Positions 33,308-35,576 of a DNA stretch of 35,576 bases are shown here, in pieces. Position 1 is the stretch's first letter, and the number at the start of each line of letters is the position of its first letter. The translations under genes were made by a program, and so were the position numbers. The DNA comes from Oscillospiraceae bacterium (GTDB lineage: Bacteria > Bacillota > Clostridia > Oscillospirales > Acutalibacteraceae). Under the pieces are notes generated by a model, which saw only the letters and a list, made by a program, of their open reading frames with translations, did no database searches and was not told the DNA's origin. The stretch spans positions 1 through 35,576 of the forward strand of contig SVPO01000009.1 in the NCBI GenBank assembly GCA_015065795.1, written 5' to 3'.

Positions 33308-33753
33308 TACTGAACGAACTCCTGCAGCTCGTCAGCGAAGGTAATCTGGATGTCGCTGTCCACGCTGGCTTCGACCTGCTGTTTGTCGCGCCACTTGTCC
33401 GGGCGGCGGTTCTTGAGCCAGAAGCACTGTGCACCGACGTCGCCGGGCACTTCTTTGGTTATCTCAACACGCTTGATTTCGACTCCGAACTCGTATTCCA
33501 CTCTCGTTTCGACCACAGTGTAGCCTGTGGCACGCTTAAACAAAGCGTTCTCGACCTCGATGTCGGCAGCATCTTTACCTTTTTTAAGCGCGTCGGAAAT
33601 GTCGGGGAAGCGCTTTTTCCATTCGTAAAGCGTATCACGGCATATACCACACTTGGTTGCTATCTCCTCATCAGTCAGACCGTCGCGAGCCCAAGCCTTG
33701 AGCTGCGTAAGACCGTCTGGGGTGAGCCAGTGTTCATATTTGCCTTTTGCCAC
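33307..33753 (-). CDS. terS: Terminase small subunit
   Basis: 148 residues from GTG at 33753 (MAKGKYEHWLTPDGL). GAGAGGAG lies ten bases upstream, which favours this start over the GTG at 33786, which lies inside a terminator hairpin. The N-terminal half has a helix-turn-helix (DEEIATKCGICRDTLYEWKK). The C-terminal part has the pattern VPGDVGAQCFWLKNRRPDKW then RDK, common in Firmicute phage small terminases. It should bind the packaging site and recruit the large subunit. The repeats at 33921-33990 are a candidate site. Confidence 0.85.
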   Translation of the reverse strand: MAKGKYEHWLTPDGLTQLKAWARDGLTDEEIATKCGICRDTLYEWKKRFPDISDALKKGKDAADIEVENALFKRATGYTVVETRVEYEFGVEIKRVEITKEVPGDVGAQCFWLKNRRPDKWRDKQQVEASVDSDIQITFADELQEFVQ

Positions 33754-33772
33754 AGCCTGGCAGCTCCTCTCT

Positions 33773-33824
33773 GTAAAATAAAACACACAACCCGCCGGGG
33801 TGCTCGTCCGACGGGTCGTGTGTT
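33773..33824 (-). terminator. Terminator-like hairpin directly before terS
   Basis: On the minus strand AACACACGACCCG (33824-33812) pairs with CGGGTTGTGTGTT (33794-33782), one mismatch, followed by TTATTTTACAG. The T-run ends two bases before the terS ribosome binding site. It either ends transcripts from the regulator genes or acts as an attenuator overcome by antitermination. Confidence 0.7.
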
Positions 33825-33920
33825 GTGGATATCGTAAATGGAGGTAAGCAACGGCGGCGCGGGAAAATGCAAGAAAGCCACACCGCCTGTGCGTAATCTT
33901 GACGGTTCCAGTGTATCACC

Positions 33921-33990
33921 AAAACAGGGCTAAGTACAGTACAACGGCAGCTAAACAGAGCTAAGTACAGCTAAACACGGCTAAATTCAT
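33921..33990. repeat. Array of ~10-bp phased repeats upstream of terS
   Basis: Read on the minus strand, seven units of 10 bases (one 11) follow one another with consensus CYSTRYTTAG. CTGTACTTAG occurs exactly twice and the fifth unit is degenerate. GCTAA on the plus strand recurs at 33929, 33950, 33960, 33970 and 33980. The first unit overlaps the stop of the regulator. The period matches one helical turn, so the sites lie on one DNA face. A packaging site or operator is possible. Confidence 0.75.
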
Positions 33991-34406
33991 CCGACTTTCT
34001 GTGCGATAGCTACGCACGCAAGCTGTACATAGTTCTTTACCGTCGCTTCCGAAGCGCCTATCTCCGCCGCTGTCTGCATAACTGACAAACCTTCAAAGAA
34101 CCGCAGCCGTAGCGCGGATTTGTGGGCTGGATTCTCAGACAGTGAGAGCAGCCACTCTGCATAGTCCATCTGCAGCCGGTATTGTGTGATATTGACATCA
34201 ATCTGTCGGAGTGCCTGCTGACTGCCGATGACGGCATTTGAGACCGGATCAGAGATAGCAGTGCCACGTGAGCCGTCATTAATTGCAGGCGATCGCAGAT
34301 CGGCAGCCGCTTCGAGGATCCGCGCGCGGGCACGTAAACTCTCGGCGAGATTGCGCTTTGCCGGCAGGTATTGTTCAATTGCTTTTCTGACATCCTTCGC
34401 GTCCGT
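33987..34406 (-). CDS. Sigma-region-4-like phage late regulator with ACG start
   Basis: About 139 residues. The first in-frame ATG (34169) would leave only the C-terminal 60, but the frame stays open upstream with protein-like sequence (RKAIEQYLPAKRNLAESLRA and more). AGGAGG at the end of the preceding gene is nine bases before an in-frame ACG at 34406; no ATG, GTG or TTG is available there. The C-terminus LRFFEGLSVMQTAAEIGASE plus ATVKNYVQLA is a helix-turn-helix like sigma factor region 4. In Firmicute phages, regulators of this kind (ArpU/RinA-like position) precede the terminase genes and switch on late genes. The ACG could be a true rare start or a mutated ATG. Confidence 0.65.
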   Translation of the reverse strand, partial: TDAKDVRKAIEQYLPAKRNLAESLRARARILEAAADLRSPAINDGSRGTAISDPVSNAVIGSQQALRQIDVNITQYRLQMDYAEWLLSLSENPAHKSALRLRFFEGLSVMQTAAEIGASEATVKNYVQLACVAIAQKVG

Positions 34407-34410
34407 GGGA

Positions 34411-34806
34411 CTACACCTCCTGTTCTTTTAGCGGCACAATATTGACGATTAACGCCTCTTTTCCCGTATGGTCATCATGCTTTATCTGTGTGTGCACACA
34501 AAATAAATCTTCGTTGTCGAGAACCGCTAGGTATGTTGCTTCCGGCAGAACGCCTCTTGTTATTAACTCAAGCCTACCGCCCTCGACAAGGCACTTCACC
34601 TGAACGGCGTCTATCCCGAATAAGGCAAAGGAGCTTTCAAGAGTTTTGTCAATTGCCTTTGCAACTGATTCATAGAGCTGATCGCTGGTGCGCAGGGTTT
34701 CTTTCTCAAACTCAGCAATCTGCTGTTCCGTTGCTGTGCTGATCTTCAACAACCTATTTTCGTCGATTTCATAATACGGTTCGCCGAGGTGGTTGACTGT
34801 TTTCAT
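34411..34806 (-). CDS. Phage protein of unknown function
   Basis: 131 residues. ATG at 34806 has GAGGAGG upstream and overlaps the previous stop (ATGA). The N-terminal half is charged and helical (TATEQQIAEFEKETLRTSDQ); the C-terminal half is a mix of strands (GGRLELITRGVLPEATYLAV). No known motif is seen. It is translated just before the regulator, whose ribosome binding site lies in its last codons. Confidence 0.6.
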   Translation of the reverse strand: MKTVNHLGEPYYEIDENRLLKISTATEQQIAEFEKETLRTSDQLYESVAKAIDKTLESSFALFGIDAVQVKCLVEGGRLELITRGVLPEATYLAVLDNEDLFCVHTQIKHDDHTGKEALIVNIVPLKEQEV

Positions 34807-34964
34807 TGCGTGGTTGCCTCCTCAACTTTCACTTCGGAGAAGATACCCGTTTCATTAAGGCAGGTCATCAGAGCTTCCTCCACGCTGAGGACGTCGCCTA
34901 CCTTGTCTGCCATCATCTCGACAAACCATTGACGGAACTTTAAGCGCGCTGTGTATTCATTCAT
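34803..34964 (-). CDS. Small phage protein of unknown function
   Basis: 53 residues from ATG at 34964 (MNEYTARLKFRQWFVEMMAD), with GGAGGG eight bases upstream and an 8-base overlap with the previous gene. A longer form from 35051 would lie inside that gene and has no better ribosome binding site. The sequence is charged and mainly helical. Confidence 0.55.
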   Translation of the reverse strand: MNEYTARLKFRQWFVEMMADKVGDVLSVEEALMTCLNETGIFSEVKVEEATTQ

Positions 34965-35313
34965 CCCCGATTCCCTCCATTTGCGCCAATGCCTTTTCCG
35001 CATCTTCTCGTGTGTCATGGAAGTAACGATGGTATTCGTCCCCATCAACATAAATAGGCACTATACTGCGCCCAATGAGTTCAATAACCATTACGTTTCC
35101 TTTTGGGTGGTACTCAAGCCTCAAAGAATCAACAGCGAAACCCTTAACGCTCACTTTGCCGTCCTCGCGCTCTACTCCGTACACCGTTTGATCAATCCTG
35201 CAAGGAAACATAACAGCGCCTTTATCAATCAGCGCATCCGCTATCCGTTCCGCCCAATTTGTAGCACAGCCACCGACAGCATCTTGGATAACCTCTATCA
35301 TTCGGTCACGCAT
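34957..35313 (-). CDS. Phage protein of unknown function
   Basis: 118 residues from ATG at 35313 (MRDRMIEVIQDAVGGCATNW). AGGAG is seven bases before this ATG; the ATG at 35319 is only about two bases from it, so the inner one is preferred. A helical start is followed by ERIADALIDKGAVMFPCRID and short strands, a layout common in small early/middle genes of Firmicute phages. It overlaps the upstream zinc-ribbon gene. Confidence 0.6.
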   Translation of the reverse strand: MRDRMIEVIQDAVGGCATNWAERIADALIDKGAVMFPCRIDQTVYGVEREDGKVSVKGFAVDSLRLEYHPKGNVMVIELIGRSIVPIYVDGDEYHRYFHDTREDAEKALAQMEGIGDE

Positions 35314-35575
35314 CTTCATTCTCCTTTTCGTTCATCATCGCTGTACACGCTGGGCAGCACTTCCACTGCGGCGACCCGAGCGTATGGCATTCCGAGCATT
35401 CGGTCATGCCGTTATCATGTGTAATCCACCGCCCACGCGGTCTGAGGTCATCGGGGTTTATTGTGGGGGCATCATGTATCATGTCGATAATCTCATGCTG
35501 TCGCTCAGCAAGACGGTTAAGCGCGTCGATATAAGTGTGCGTTCCTGTCTCCCATGCCTTGCGTGACGCTTCTGA
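35306..35575 (-). CDS. Zinc-ribbon phage protein, 5' end beyond window
   Basis: The last 89 codons of a minus-strand gene cut by the right edge. The visible part has a helical region (TYIDALNRLAERQHEIIDMI) followed by CSEC and, 16 residues later, CCPAC, a zinc ribbon, and an acidic end. It stops at 35306 and overlaps the next gene by 8 bases. Function is unknown. Confidence 0.65.
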   Translation of the reverse strand, partial: SEASRKAWETGTHTYIDALNRLAERQHEIIDMIHDAPTINPDDLRPRGRWITHDNGMTECSECHTLGSPQWKCCPACTAMMNEKENEDA

Positions 35576-35576
35576 A

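Noticed and set aside
32096..33313. Plus-strand frame of 405 codons over the large terminase gene
   Set aside because: Shadow; the minus strand has Walker and nuclease motifs.
33734..33922. Minus-strand frame of 62 codons over the gap before terS
   Set aside because: It runs through the terminator hairpin and the terS start, uses a TTG start without a ribosome binding site and has no protein-like pattern.
34058..34393. Minus-strand frame of 111 codons starting at ATG 34393
   Set aside because: It overlaps the regulator in another frame, its ATG is 22 bases from the AGGAGG, and the translation looks like a shadow.
34803..35051. 82-codon version of the small unknown gene
   Set aside because: The extra N-terminus overlaps the upstream gene by almost 100 bases; the inner ATG at 34964 has the better ribosome binding site.

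Overview
The window joins two different things. Positions 1 to about 11,043 are bacterial chromosome, dominated by the 5' part of a very large secreted surface protein read on the minus strand. It starts at 10526 and has no stop before the window edge, so at least 3,508 codons are visible. Positions from about 11,122 to 35,576 are the late (packaging, capsid, tail, lysis, internal-protein) half of a prophage, all on the minus strand, with its early half beyond the right edge. A tRNA-Pro gene (anticodon CGG) sits at the junction and is the likely integration target. The strong AGGAGG-type ribosome binding sites, the Cna_B/SpaA-type surface protein, GC-rich coding sequence and phage families seen in Gram-positive gut bacteria suggest a Firmicute, probably a Clostridia/Oscillospirales-like organism. 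The species cannot be named from sequence alone.

Region by region: (1) 1-10526, minus, a giant adhesin: a long signal peptide, a choice-of-anchor-A-like N-terminal domain, many SpaA/Cna_B stalk modules, a Gly/Asn/Glu-rich linker, and four tandem copies of a roughly 150-175 residue module I do not recognise. (2) 10527-11043, intergenic, with a good extended -10 promoter and a palindrome for the adhesin, and a consensus promoter for the tRNA. (3) 11044-11121 tRNA-Pro, its terminator, a set of short direct repeats that look like integrase arm sites, and the terminator of the phage late operon. (4) 11346-21548, minus, a 3,400-residue polyvalent, presumably internal/ejected, virion protein with three separate HExxH zincin motifs. 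(5) 21567-22810, a small virion-type protein and a lysis group of small membrane proteins. (6) 22807-23463 endolysin (M15-type peptidase plus peptidoglycan-binding domain). (7) 23477-27337 tail and connector proteins. (8) 27423-29551 a small capsid-associated protein, an N4-gp56-type major capsid protein and a scaffold. (9) 29636-33753 zinc ribbon, P22-type portal, a coiled-coil protein, large terminase and small terminase. (10) 33754-33986 a non-coding segment with 10-bp phased repeats and a terminator-like hairpin directly before terS. (11) 33987-35576 a sigma-region-4-like regulator (apparently with an ACG start) and small unknown phage genes.

The phage genes are in the order expected for a short-tailed (podovirus-like) particle: regulator, terminase, portal, scaffold, capsid, connector/nozzle, appendage, lysis, internal protein. 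Genes are mostly overlapping or a few bases apart, with two internal hairpin terminators that could set a high capsid output. The most unusual elements are the four-copy unknown module in the adhesin, the triple-zincin polyvalent protein with AT-rich inserts, the phased repeat array before terS, and the ACG start of the regulator.
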